Source: Arthrobacter sp.
Lineage (GTDB): Bacteria > Actinomycetota > Actinomycetes > Actinomycetales > Micrococcaceae
Length of the DNA stretch: 59,933 nucleotides
Direction of reading: 5' to 3'
Assembly (NCBI GenBank): GCA_023264815.1
Contig: JAHFUZ010000029.1
Span: 1 to 59,933 of the forward strand
Shown: piece after piece, positions 35,775 through 43,630 of the stretch
How the letters are laid out: each line of letters starts with the position of its first letter
Position numbering within the stretch: position 1 is the stretch's first letter
Notes under the pieces: generated by a model
The model's database searches: none
Seen by the model: only the letters and a program-made list of their open reading frames with translations
What the model was told of the DNA's origin: nothing
Made by a program: the position numbers and the translations under genes

Positions 35775-36239
35775 TCAGTACTCGCCCTTGATCACGAAGT
35801 AGGAGCCGCGGATGGTGCCTGCAAGTCTTGATTTTTGGCGGGCGAACTTGAAACGCTCAGCCAGTTCCTCCGGGACGTCCATGCCATCAGCGAGTTTGAA
35901 GCCGACCGCCCGCTTCCCGCCCGCTTCGATGCTGTACATGACGTTGATCGACAGGCCCGACTCGTAGAACACGTAATCCATCCTTAGGCCGTCCACTTCG
36001 AAACCGGAGGCTTCGAGCGGGCGCGAGCCGATGACGATGTCGCGCTCGTCCTTCAGAATCCTGCTCACCCGGTCAACCACGTCCGGCACCTCACCGGCAG
36101 GACTCACCGTGAAAACGTGGTTGTACTTAGTGCTGAAGTACCGCGCCTCATTGGCCCGCAGCCCCGCGAGTGTCTCGGCGACCGGAGACGATTCCAGGCC
36201 GGTGGTGGAAACGGTTTTGAAGTCAACAACGTACGGCAC
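35775..36239 (-). CDS. conserved hypothetical protein
   Basis: The best start is GTG at 36239, with AGGAGG 4-5 bases upstream; a frame from 36275 lacks any RBS. The 154-residue protein begins VPYVVDFKTVSTTGLESSPVAETLAGL and has no signal peptide or membrane helix. Alternating hydrophobic strands (DYVFYESGLSINVMYSI, KRAVGFKLADGMDV) and a basic C-terminal helix (ERFKFARQKSRLAGTIRG) suggest a soluble alpha/beta protein. I do not recognise the family. It follows the two-helix membrane protein gene at 36325-36801 by 85 bp on the same strand, and the two may function together. Confidence 0.7.
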   Translation of the reverse strand: MPYVVDFKTVSTTGLESSPVAETLAGLRANEARYFSTKYNHVFTVSPAGEVPDVVDRVSRILKDERDIVIGSRPLEASGFEVDGLRMDYVFYESGLSINVMYSIEAGGKRAVGFKLADGMDVPEELAERFKFARQKSRLAGTIRGSYFVIKGEY

Positions 36240-36324
36240 GGTGCCCTCCTGGTGGGATGTGTTTGGACCCACCATAACGCGGCTGCACTGCCCTTCGGGT
36301 CAGGGCTGCACGGTGCCTGCACCA

Positions 36325-36801
36325 TCACGTTGCCGTCGCCTTGTCAGCCACATCGTCCACAAAAGAAACCTGGGCCGTGTATTGCTGGTAAAGCTGGACG
36401 GCGTCTTCCAAAGGCAGGTGTCCGAAGGTCAGCGCCGTTTGCAGCCCCTCGAGTTGGGTATTGCAGGCCTCTGCCGCGCTGACCTTTTCAGCCACGGAGT
36501 GCGAGTTCGCCAAATTGGTGGTTACGGCGGCAACGACGGACATCACCATGGCTGCCAGACAGAGCACCTGCCAAACTATGGAACTCTGTTCCAACGTCAG
36601 TGCCCCTTGGACTCCCGCAGCGAACGAGGGCCCGCCGACGCCGGGACCGGCTGTGAAGCCTACGGCCAGCGCACTGCCCACCACGCTGGTGGTGGTCAGC
36701 CTGTTCCGTCGGGGCCTTTCCCGCCGCAGGAAACGCTTGATGGACGACTGCCGCTGCTCAATGTTCTCGGTCAGTTTCTGACGGGCTTCTTCTTCATTCA
36801 C
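36325..36801 (-). CDS. two-helix membrane protein, SLATT-like in layout
   Basis: The 158-residue protein has a basic N-terminal helix (EARQKLTENIEQRQSSIKRFLRRERPRRNR). Two hydrophobic segments follow (TTTSVVGSALAVGFTAGPGVGG and IVWQVLCLAAMVMSVVAAVTTNLAN), then a C-terminal helical region (AEKVSAAEACNTQLEGLQTALTF...EDAVQLYQQYTAQVSFVDD). This order resembles two-TM SLATT-type effectors of nucleotide-signal defence systems, but no nucleotidyltransferase is nearby, so this is only a resemblance. The start has GGGGAG upstream. Its only likely partner is the soluble protein encoded downstream. Confidence 0.65.
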   Translation of the reverse strand: MNEEEARQKLTENIEQRQSSIKRFLRRERPRRNRLTTTSVVGSALAVGFTAGPGVGGPSFAAGVQGALTLEQSSIVWQVLCLAAMVMSVVAAVTTNLANSHSVAEKVSAAEACNTQLEGLQTALTFGHLPLEDAVQLYQQYTAQVSFVDDVADKATAT

Positions 36802-37079
36802 GGCTTTCTCCCCGACCGGTGTCTAAGGTGCAAACCACCCCGCCAAGGGGGTGAGCGACGCTCAGGGTGTGTGGCGCCAGAGTGTCGAAGCCTGCTGGCG
36901 CCACGTGTTGAGCATCATCGGAAACAGCGTCTGAGACTTCAAGCATAGGTACTAAAGGAACAGGTTTTAGGGCTTTCGTCCCTGTTATTTCAATAGCGCA
37001 GAAGGTCTACGGGTTGTTCGCAATGACCCAGCACCAGCATTCTCGGCAGCGGAGTGTGCACAACGGCGAGGAGCAGGTC

Positions 37080-37570
37080 ATGGATGGTGTCCGTCCTGTT
37101 CCGGAGCAGGGCGAGGCCGCTACGGAGCTCGTGGCGGAACTCAGCGCGTTGGCATCAGCGTCGCTGGCCGCAGTGGGCGGCAAAGCCCTGGACCACGGCC
37201 GGCTACCGCACAGCCGCACCCGCGGAACTGGACTCCATTGCAGCCCGCCTCTAGGGAGTGAAGAGCCGGGACGGAGCGGAAGTCCTGGGCATCATGGAAA
37301 CCCCGACGGCGGTGACGGCCGGCGGCGCAAAGTCCAGGACGGACTCGCGGATGGCGGCCGTGAGGTGATTGACTGCAGCACCGGTACCACCCGACGTCGA
37401 AGCCGCCCTCCGCAGTGCCTGTCTGGCGATGGGCAGCCGGACTCGTTTCTGGACCTGGTGGGAGCCGATGCCGTCGTGGAAGCGGTCCGGCGATGCGGGG
37501 CGTCCCTTTGGACGGATCGGGCGTTGGCCTACCGCACAACGAACGGGATCGGCCACCGCGAGGTGGGCGC
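37080..37570 (+). pseudogene. decayed PEP synthase / rifampin phosphotransferase-like gene (N-terminal part)
   Basis: After GAGGAG the ATG at 37080 opens RPVPEQGEAATELVAELSALASASLAAVGGKA, the ATP-grasp start (VGGKA) of PEP synthase-like enzymes. The frame shifts into TTAGYRTAAPAELDSIAARL, the next part of that domain, then stops. Further on, APVPPDVEAALRSACLAMG and finally DSFLDLVGADAVVEAVRRCGASLWTDRALAYRTTNGIGHREV appear in other frames, in correct order. The last piece matches the QQDTYLNVxGxDAVLxAVRxCWASLWTDRAVxYR block. Several hundred residues are missing between and after the pieces. The intact enzyme would be 800-900 residues. Confidence 0.8.
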
Positions 37571-37903
37571 CGGACGCAGAACCTGCAGGTACCTTCGCGA
37601 TCTCGCTAAGAGAAGGCTCGGACATTCACATGTCCTGAACAACCCGGCGTCATCTGATGGTTACCTGCAGGCTTCAACAGTCTACGCCCAGACGCGTCCG
37701 CGCAATAGTTTAATCAACAACAATCAGGAACGAGTCGGCGTCGGGCCGTCACGCGTCCTTTTCACGTGCTCGATAGGCATTCCTGGCTGCAGGTATCCAC
37801 AGCGTTTTTGCCCGGAGTTGCGTGCTTCACCTTGTGGCCCTGCCTGGCGCATGGCGCCGGCGCTGCCGAGGCGTACCGCTGGAGCGCCGGCATTCCGCAG
37901 GGA
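37571..37903. other. intergenic stretch without a recognisable gene
   Basis: About 330 bp between the phosphotransferase relic and the SDR stop. It contains an A/T-rich patch near 37705-37730. No conserved protein segment was recognised in any frame and no strong hairpin was seen. Confidence 0.5.
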
Positions 37904-38650
37904 CTACGGCCCCTCACGCCGGGCTATCGTTCCCGCAGTATCACCGCCATCAATAATGAACTCAGCTCCCGTGACGAATGAGGATTCATGTGAGGCCAGG
38001 TACAAAACGAGGTCCGCCACTTCCCCCGGATGGCCTATGCGGCCCAGCGCCGTATGGCTCATGTCCATGACCATATCGGCAGTCATCGGCGTGGAGATGA
38101 CCCCCGGATGGACGGAGTTGACCCTGATCCCGTAGCGTCCCAGATCCAGGGCCGCGCTCTTGGTAAGTCCACGCACTCCAAACTTCGACGCCGTGTATCC
38201 GGGGATCTGTTCATAGCCGCGCATCCCGGCAATCGAGGAAATATTGATGATCGACCCGCCTGAGGACTGTTTCAGGGCCGGAATTGAAGTCTTTATCCCA
38301 AGGAACGTACCGGTGAGGTTAACTGCAATGACAGTGTTCCACTGTTCCAAGGTGTAATCCTCAATAGAGGCGAAGTTCACGATGCCAGCATTGTTCACAA
38401 GGATGTGCAGGCCCCCAAACGCCTCGATGGCGGTGCCCACCGCCGTCTCCCACTCCTGCGGACTGGTCACATCGAGATGAACGTACAGAGTGCCGGACCC
38501 CATGCGCTCAGCGGTTGCCTTTCCTTCGTCGTCCAGGATGTCACCTATAACGACCCTGGCGCCTTCACCATGCAGCCGTAACGCCACAGCGGCACCGATC
38601 CCCCGCGCACCCCCAGTGACAAGCGCTACTTTGTCGATGACCCGTTCCAT
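37904..38650 (-). CDS. SDR family oxidoreductase (FabG/hydroxysteroid dehydrogenase-like)
   Basis: The 248-residue SDR has TGGARGIGAAVALRL, the Asp in VVIGDILDDEG (NAD preference), NNAGIVNF, and the catalytic Ser-Tyr-Lys (INISSIAGMRGYEQIPGYTASKFG). The family landmark VNSVHPGVISTPMTADM is also present. A GGAG RBS lies seven bases before the ATG. It resembles 3-alpha/20-beta-hydroxysteroid dehydrogenases and many other SDRs, so the substrate is open. The last 13 residues (GDTAGTIARREGP) extend beyond the usual GG-Y-T ending. It is similar in kind to the SDR at 4980-5738 but clearly distinct. It stands alone. Confidence 0.88.
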   Translation of the reverse strand: MERVIDKVALVTGGARGIGAAVALRLHGEGARVVIGDILDDEGKATAERMGSGTLYVHLDVTSPQEWETAVGTAIEAFGGLHILVNNAGIVNFASIEDYTLEQWNTVIAVNLTGTFLGIKTSIPALKQSSGGSIINISSIAGMRGYEQIPGYTASKFGVRGLTKSAALDLGRYGIRVNSVHPGVISTPMTADMVMDMSHTALGRIGHPGEVADLVLYLASHESSFVTGAEFIIDGGDTAGTIARREGP

Positions 38651-38918
38651 ATGATGCTCCAGACCCTGAACTGTGCATTAACTATCAGGCCGGGGTTGCC
38701 CCGCGGTCAGAGGCTTTGGTCCCTGGTTCCATAAGTCCTGTACCCTCTGCCCGTTGCTGAACGACAGATGGGAGAAGGGGGCGGGACCGATGATCGAGTC
38801 ATCCACGCCTAATGACTCCGCACCAACGGAGCCCGGCTACTCATCAGGGTGAGACCGGGCGGATAGTCCGTAAGTGTTAAGACCACTGTTCGAATTCGCA
38901 CCTCCCCCTTTGGGCACG
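38651..38918. other. intergenic stretch upstream of the SDR gene
   Basis: About 270 bp between the SDR start and the NlpC/P60 terminator. No conserved reading frame was recognised; it presumably contains the SDR promoter. Confidence 0.4.
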
Positions 38919-38969
38919 CTGAAGGCCGGGGATTCACTGCCCCCAAGGCAGCGAATCCCCGGCCTTCAG
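38919..38969 (-). terminator. terminator of the NlpC/P60 gene
   Basis: A perfect 17-bp inverted repeat (CTGAAGGCCGGGGATTC and its complement) with a 17-base loop lies 5 bp beyond the NlpC/P60 stop on the minus strand. Confidence 0.85.
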
Positions 38970-38974
38970 TTGGT

Positions 38975-39733
38975 TTATTTGCCGGCGCGGACGAAGGTGA
39001 CGGCGCCCTTGGATGTCATCCAGGTCAGCGGGTGGACGGCTGTTTCGTTCTTGCCGTTCAGGCCAGAGCTGAGGACCTGTCCGTTGCCAAGGTAGATTCC
39101 AACGTGGCCGGGCTGCATGACCATGTCGCCGGGCTGGGGATCGGTGACAACGGTGCCGTAGTTCATGAACTGCATCGGGCCGAGGTCTCCGACCGGAATC
39201 CCAGCAGCGTTGAGTGCGTTTTCAACCAGTCGCGTGCAGTCCTGGATCATGCCGATCTGGGCGTAGGCCGCGGAAACCATGATGGCGTTGACTCCGCCGG
39301 CCGCCGGGGCTGCAACAGGAGCGGCAGCAGGCGTTACCGTGATTTGAGCTTTGGCCGGGGCGGCCGCCTTCGCGGCTGCAGGCGCTTGCGCCTCAACGAC
39401 GGCGGGTTTGGGTGTTTCTACGACGGGCGCGGGCGTGGTCTCCACCAGGGGACGCTCGAAGGATATTTGGACTGTGGCGTCTGCGCTGAGGGGGGTCTGT
39501 ACCTGGCTGGTGACTTCCAGGTTCGAGGTCGGCTCGGCATCGCGCTGGACGGGGGCCTCGGCTGCCTGCGCAGCGATCCCGCTACTCAGGACAAGGCCGG
39601 AAGCCGCCGCGACGACGGCCGCCTGGCGGCCCACACCGCCGGCGTTGGCAGCAACGGATTTGGAAAGGACCGCAAGGGCGCTGGTCTGGACGGGGACCGC
39701 GCGGTGGCGGCCGTGAGTACGGCGAATGGGCAT
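38975..39733 (-). CDS. secreted NlpC/P60-type peptidoglycan hydrolase
   Basis: The ATG at 39733 follows GGGAGAGG; a longer open frame would overlap the riboswitch. The 252-residue protein has a basic N terminus and a hydrophobic signal segment (AAVVAAASGLVLSSGIAAQAAEA). An Ala/Pro-rich linker of about 90 residues follows, then a C-terminal NlpC/P60-like domain with the catalytic cysteine in IQDCTRLVENAL, the histidine in MQPGHVGIYLG and a late AVHPLTWM segment. The D-C pair replaces the more usual DCSG. It probably cleaves peptidoglycan cross-link peptides outside the cell. The c-di-AMP riboswitch in its leader links expression to cell-wall and osmotic signalling. Confidence 0.88.
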   Translation of the reverse strand: MPIRRTHGRHRAVPVQTSALAVLSKSVAANAGGVGRQAAVVAAASGLVLSSGIAAQAAEAPVQRDAEPTSNLEVTSQVQTPLSADATVQISFERPLVETTPAPVVETPKPAVVEAQAPAAAKAAAPAKAQITVTPAAAPVAAPAAGGVNAIMVSAAYAQIGMIQDCTRLVENALNAAGIPVGDLGPMQFMNYGTVVTDPQPGDMVMQPGHVGIYLGNGQVLSSGLNGKNETAVHPLTWMTSKGAVTFVRAGK

Positions 39734-39750
39734 GAAAAAGCCTCTCCCAC

Positions 39751-39900
39751 TGCCTGCGAGGTTAGCTGTCGGATTCGGATGGGAGACACCCGGCCGTGTT
39801 GGTGCACCACAGGCACCAAGGCACGGCTTCACCCCAAGACCTGCCTTAGGCAGGCCATTGTTGGGTTCCCCGTCTCTGCCGGACGAAAGTTGCGAACGGA
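39751..39900 (-). ncRNA. c-di-AMP riboswitch (ydaO-yuaA type)
   Basis: The minus-strand leader of the NlpC/P60 gene carries the hallmarks of the ydaO-yuaA aptamer in order. They are GGCAGAGACGGGGAACCCA, then a small hairpin, TTGGGGTGAAGCCGTGCC, a further hairpin, CACGGCCGGGTGTCTCCCAT, and the terminal block CCGAATCCGACAGCTAACCTC followed by GCAGGC. In actinobacteria this riboswitch precedes cell-wall hydrolase genes (Rpf, NlpC/P60) and lowers expression when c-di-AMP is high. The RBS lies about 5 bases after the aptamer, so control of translation or termination near 39740-39750 is plausible. The outer boundaries are approximate. Confidence 0.93.
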
Positions 39901-40047
39901 CCCCGGGCAGCGGCAGAGTTAGGCAATCTGCTCGGGAGTGCCGCATTCGGAGAAACCGGCACGGCTTAGACGCTACTTCATATGAGCAGCATTTGTCACA
40001 TTTGAATAACGGCGTGTCCGACATTACGGGTGGGCCGGTTTATCAAG

Positions 40048-40068
40048 GTATACCCCTTAGGGGTATAC
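40048..40068. promoter_or_regulatory. CsoR-type copper operator
   Basis: Perfect nine-base arms GTATACCCC and GGGGTATAC flank a TTA centre. This G/C-run palindrome with TATAC ends matches CsoR-family operators of copper-inducible genes. It overlaps a TATACT -10-like hexamer (40064-40069) reading toward the copper genes. No csoR gene is in the window. Confidence 0.82.
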
Positions 40069-40176
40069 TGTGGGTGTTGTCAGTGAAGTGGTATGTCCCG
40101 GCAGGTGCCCCGCACCGCCTCTCACAGCCGTTCAACCCCAGCGCCCACTAGTCCTTCTTCAAAGAATGGAACTGAC

Positions 40177-40337
40177 ATGTGTGGAACCCAAAACGTACCG
40201 CCCTTGATGGTGTGGAATCGGCCTCGGTTGATCTCGTCGCCGGCGGGCGCTCCCGCCTGCTGGTGGGAGGCAGGGCCGATGAGGCAGCCGTGCGGGAGGC
40301 TGTCACCTCCGCCGGCTACACGGTCGCCAGCACCTAG
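40177..40337 (+). pseudogene. copZ-like copper chaperone, broken
   Basis: ATG at 40177 (AAAGAATGGA upstream) opens MCGTQNV and then loses frame. In the next frame ALDGVESASVDLVAGGRSRLLVGGRADEAAVREAVTSAGYTVAST runs to a stop at 40337. This is the second half of a heavy-metal-associated (HMA) domain. The first half with the copper-binding CxxC is missing, so a deletion of roughly 100-200 bp with loss of frame is inferred. It is the first gene after the CsoR-type operator, where copZ is expected. Confidence 0.82.
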
Positions 40338-40366
40338 CGTTCGCACTTCCGCACTTCCACTGCGTA

Positions 40367-40401
40367 CCTCCTCCCGGAGCGTTGTGCAGCCCGGGAGGAG
40401 G
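40367..40401 (+). terminator. terminator after the copZ relic
   Basis: An 11-bp inverted repeat, CCTCCTCCCGG / CCGGGAGGAGG, with a 13-base loop lies 30 bp downstream of the copZ relic stop. It would separate the relic from the next gene. Confidence 0.7.
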
Positions 40402-40606
40402 GCAATGAAAGGAGCGCCGGCCTAGCTGGCCCACAGGCGGACGGACTCCGCTACTGAAACAGACGTCCCGGATCGCCCCCTTCATCACCCGCCGGCGGGA
40501 ACATCGAAACTAAATCCCATCCAGGAGCGTTGAGCACAAGGCAGGGACCGGCAGGAACACCACTTGGCCGGCACCGGCATCGAACCTGCACGGAAAGGAG
40601 GAAGTT

Positions 40607-41071
40607 GTGATCGCAGAACCGCATCGTCGCTTCGCCGTCTTCCTCCTGCGGGCAGGATTCCTGGCTGCGGCCCTGGCCATCATTGCCGGCATTTTCGGCA
40701 TGCATGTCATGACCGGCGCCCACCCGATGACACCAGGCCCTGGCATGCTAGCGGCCGGCCCGTCCACGCTGCAGCTGCATGCCATGCGCGCCGGGCACTT
40801 GCAGGTAACGGGGACGCCGACCGGCGCGGCCGCCATTGGCCCGGCGGTCACCGGTTCTTCTTCCTGTGCCCCGGCAGGTTCGTGCCCGGAAATGTCGGCC
40901 GGCGACGCTGCCTGCGTCCTGGCCCCGGGAAACACCACCCTCTTCGCCCCGATGCCGGGAACAGCCCCGTATAAGCTGCCCGCTTTTGGTGCCGCCCATG
41001 CAGTCAGCAGCACCTATTCCTACTCACCGGACAGCCCCTGCCCCGGTGAGCTCTGTATCAGCCGGACGTAA
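40607..41071 (+). CDS. DUF6153-like membrane/exported protein
   Basis: GTG at 40607 is chosen because AAAGGAGG ends five bases upstream. The 154-residue product has one N-terminal hydrophobic segment (FAVFLLRAGFLAAALAIIAGIFGMHVM), then a His/Met/Cys-containing exposed part: GAHPMTPGPGM, LHAMRAGHL, CAPAGSCPEM, DAACVLAPGNTTLFAP and a C-terminal CPGELC. It resembles DUF6153 family proteins found beside actinobacterial copper genes. The methionine, histidine and cysteine content fits copper binding at the membrane surface, but no function is established. It sits between the copZ relic and the DUF305 lipoprotein gene. Confidence 0.75.
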   Translation: MIAEPHRRFAVFLLRAGFLAAALAIIAGIFGMHVMTGAHPMTPGPGMLAAGPSTLQLHAMRAGHLQVTGTPTGAAAIGPAVTGSSSCAPAGSCPEMSAGDAACVLAPGNTTLFAPMPGTAPYKLPAFGAAHAVSSTYSYSPDSPCPGELCISRT

Positions 41072-41217
41072 ACCACTTCTCTGCGCCGTGCTGTCCACCG
41101 GCGCACCGTCCAGCCAATGGCGTGCAATGAAACAGCCGAGCCCGGCGCGGGTTTGCCGCTGCATGCCATCACCTAGGGCGCCCAAACGCCGCTGATACTT
41201 TTGAGGACCTGATTTTC

Positions 41218-41859
41218 ATGAAAAAGACCCTGACAATTTCTGCTGCCGCCCTCGCAGCAGCCCTCGTTCTTGCCGGTTGCTCGGCCGGGTCGGGCTCCGG
41301 TAGTTCCGAGACCGGCAGCATGTCCGGTATGAACCACGGCAGCTCCGGGATGTCATCTAACTCCGCCCCGGCAACTTCAGCAGCAGCTGCGGCTGATTTC
41401 AATGACGCGGACACGATGTTCGCGCAGATGATGATGCCGCACCATGTCCAGGCAGTGACGATGAGTGACATCATGCTCAAAAAAGCGGGCCTTCCCGCCG
41501 CTGTGACGGACCTGGCCACCAAGATCAAGGCAGCCCAAGGCCCTGAGATCGAGAAAATGACCAGCTGGCTTCAAAGCTGGGGCCAGCCGACCGAGATGCC
41601 CACCGACATGTCTTCCGCGCACGGCATGGAGGGGATGATGGGCGAGGACGACATGGCCAAGCTCGAGGCCGCCCAGGGCACCGACGCGGCAAAACTGTTC
41701 CTGACCCAGATGATCGCCCACCACGAAGGCGCGGTCATGATGGCCAAGACTGAGACCACCGACGGCAAGAACACGGACGCGGTCCAGCTCAGCAAGGACA
41801 TCGTCAGCTCCCAGGAAGCCGAGATCCAAAAAATGAAAGACCTGCTGGCCACCCTCTAG
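41218..41859 (+). CDS. DUF305 domain lipoprotein (copper-associated)
   Basis: The 213-residue protein begins with a lipoprotein signal (MKKTLTISAAALAAALVLAGC; lipobox LAGC). A Ser/Gly/Met-rich linker with MSGMNHGSSGM and a DUF305 domain follow. Its repeated His/Met motifs are visible: MFAQMMMPHHVQAVTMSDIML, HGMEGMMGEDDM, and LTQMIAHHEGAVMMAKTE. The MMxxHHxxAxxM pattern occurs twice, as expected for the ferritin-like four-helix DUF305 fold. DUF305 proteins are common in copper-resistance clusters and likely bind copper outside the membrane. It precedes the BNR-repeat lipoprotein, CcdA and multicopper oxidase genes. Confidence 0.93.
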   Translation: MKKTLTISAAALAAALVLAGCSAGSGSGSSETGSMSGMNHGSSGMSSNSAPATSAAAAADFNDADTMFAQMMMPHHVQAVTMSDIMLKKAGLPAAVTDLATKIKAAQGPEIEKMTSWLQSWGQPTEMPTDMSSAHGMEGMMGEDDMAKLEAAQGTDAAKLFLTQMIAHHEGAVMMAKTETTDGKNTDAVQLSKDIVSSQEAEIQKMKDLLATL

Positions 41860-41951
41860 CCAGCACAAATCCGGTGTCGGCCCCTTCCCCCGGGGAGCCG
41901 GCGCTTCCCCCTCATTTTCCCGGTTCATCCGGTCCACCCCAGGAGTTTTCC

Positions 41952-42833
41952 GTGCCCCTGCATTCGTCACCCCGTTACCGGCCTGTTGCCGCCCTCGCCG
42001 CAGCCAGTGCCCTGCTCTTTACTCTGTCCGCCTGCACCCCAGGCGGAACCGCCGCTCCGGGCGCCACAGCCACACCCGCCACGTCAGGCTTGCCCACCTT
42101 CCATGTCCACGGCCTAAGCGTGAACTCCGAAACCGGACAGATCCTGCTGGCGACCCACGAAGGGCTCTTCGACATCTCACAAAACACGAGTGTCAAAATT
42201 GGACCCACAAACGATCTGATGGGTTTCACGGCCGCCCTGGACGAGGGCGTGTTTTACGCCTCCGGCCATCCCGGCAAAGACTCGACGCTGCCCAATCCCC
42301 TAGGTCTGATCAAGAGCGCGGACGGGGGAAAGACCTGGGAACAAGTCTCCCGGCGAGGGGAGTCGGACTTTCACGCACTCACGACAACCAAGTCCGGAAT
42401 GGTCGGCTTTGACGGAACAATGCGGACCAGCACGGACGGCAAGACGTGGAAGCCCGCTCTTGCCGGCTTCGCACCGGCCGTACTGGCGGGCAACCCCTAC
42501 AGCGACACCGTCCTCGCAACGACCCCTAAGGGCGTCCAGCGGTCGGCGGATGCGGGAAACACATGGGCCCTGGTCCCGGCGGCGCCGGTGATTCAGTTCG
42601 CCGCCTTCGCCAGCACAGCCGTAGCGGCGGGTGTCGCCCCCGACGGCACCGTCTATATCTCCACGGATGGGGGCCTCAGCTGGAAGAGCACCGGAAAGAT
42701 TGACGGCAGTGTCCAAGCCGTGGCCGCCTCCGAGGGACCCGAAGACAGTCCGTGGATCTGGGCCGCCACCACTGCAGGGTTGGTCGTCTCTACCGATGGC
42801 GGGGCCACCTTCCGTCCCGCTGACGCTGCCTGA
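41952..42833 (+). CDS. BNR/Asp-box repeat lipoprotein (F510_1955 family)
   Basis: GTG at 41952 is preceded by AGGAG at six bases; an earlier GTG at 41874 gives a poor signal peptide. The 293-residue protein has a signal ([18 protein letters not shown]) with lipobox LSAC. Five Asp-box-like repeats of a small beta-propeller follow: [39 protein letters not shown] and [14 protein letters not shown] calls this group F510_1955 glycosylhydrolase, but no catalytic residues of glycosidases are evident. In copper and redox clusters it probably acts outside the membrane as a binding or assembly factor. Its stop is 2 bp before the CcdA start. Confidence 0.85.
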   Translation: MPLHSSPRYRPVAALAAASALLFTLSACTPGGTAAPGATATPATSGLPTFHVHGLSVNSETGQILLATHEGLFDISQNTSVKIGPTNDLMGFTAALDEGVFYASGHPGKDSTLPNPLGLIKSADGGKTWEQVSRRGESDFHALTTTKSGMVGFDGTMRTSTDGKTWKPALAGFAPAVLAGNPYSDTVLATTPKGVQRSADAGNTWALVPAAPVIQFAAFASTAVAAGVAPDGTVYISTDGGLSWKSTGKIDGSVQAVAASEGPEDSPWIWAATTAGLVVSTDGGATFRPADAA

Positions 42834-42837
42834 GCCG

Positions 42838-43587
42838 ATGGACATCGGCGGGTTCTTTGCCTCCACCGTTACCTCCGGTGCGCTGCTGATCGCCATCCCG
42901 TTGGCAATGACTGCGGGCCTGGTATCGTTCCTGTCCCCCTGCATCCTGCCCCTGGTGCCCGGCTATCTCGGTTTCGTCTCCGGCCTGACCGATCCGACAC
43001 AACCGAAGAACCGGCGCCGTGTCTTGGCAGGCGTGGGGCTTTTCGTGCTCGGATTCGCCGCAGTCTTCACCCTGTATGGGGCAGCATTCGGTGCGATCGG
43101 TTCCTGGCTCCTGCGGTGGCAGGATGCACTCATGCGCGGCATGGGCGTTGTCGTTATACTCATGGGGCTAGCGCTCCTGGGGCTGATGCCCTGGCTGCAG
43201 CAGACCCGCAAAATCAGCCTCGGTCGACGGACCGGCCTGGCCGGGGCCCCTCTGCTCGGAGTGGTCTTCGGTCTCGGCTGGACACCCTGCATGGGTCCCA
43301 CCTTGAGTGCTGTACTGTCGCTGAGCGTCACAACCGGCAGCGCCGAACGTGGAGCGTTGCTGGCGTTCGCGTACTGCCTGGGGCTCGGTATTCCCTTTGT
43401 CCTCACAGCCCTGGGACTGGGGTGGGTCAGCAACGCTCTGGCCTTCGTCCGCAAGCACATCCGTACCGTCAACACTGCCGGCGCCTCCATGCTTATCGTC
43501 CTGGGCATCCTCATGGTTACCGGAGTCTGGGTCCAGTGGATCTATCAGCTTCAGAACCTCTCCGGAACCTTCCTCACCCCCATTTGA
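42838..43587 (+). CDS. ccdA: CcdA-family thiol-disulphide transmembrane protein
   Basis: The 249-residue membrane protein has about six helices and the two CcdA redox cysteines: [19 protein letters not shown] in helix 1 and [17 protein letters not shown] in helix 4. It moves reducing power across the membrane to keep extracytoplasmic thiols reduced, usually for cytochrome c or copper-protein maturation. The start used is ATG 42838, just after the lipoprotein stop; longer in-frame starts overlap that gene. Placed before the multicopper oxidase gene, it may help metallate or reduce the exported copper proteins of this island. No thioredoxin-like partner is adjacent. Confidence 0.93.
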   Translation: MDIGGFFASTVTSGALLIAIPLAMTAGLVSFLSPCILPLVPGYLGFVSGLTDPTQPKNRRRVLAGVGLFVLGFAAVFTLYGAAFGAIGSWLLRWQDALMRGMGVVVILMGLALLGLMPWLQQTRKISLGRRTGLAGAPLLGVVFGLGWTPCMGPTLSAVLSLSVTTGSAERGALLAFAYCLGLGIPFVLTALGLGWVSNALAFVRKHIRTVNTAGASMLIVLGILMVTGVWVQWIYQLQNLSGTFLTPI

Positions 43588-43630
43588 CATCCGGCGGATG
43601 CTGTAAAGTCCGCCTACCGAAGGAACAGTT

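Noticed and set aside
36965..37000. A rifamycin-associated element before the PEP-synthase-like relic
   Set aside because: Only a four-base AGGG/CCCT hairpin is present; the extended palindrome expected of such elements is absent.
37014..38135. A 373-codon plus-strand frame starting near the PEP-synthase-like relic
   Set aside because: Only parts of it match the ATP-grasp family and its second half is antisense to the SDR gene; it is a chance joining of relic pieces, annotated here as a pseudogene.
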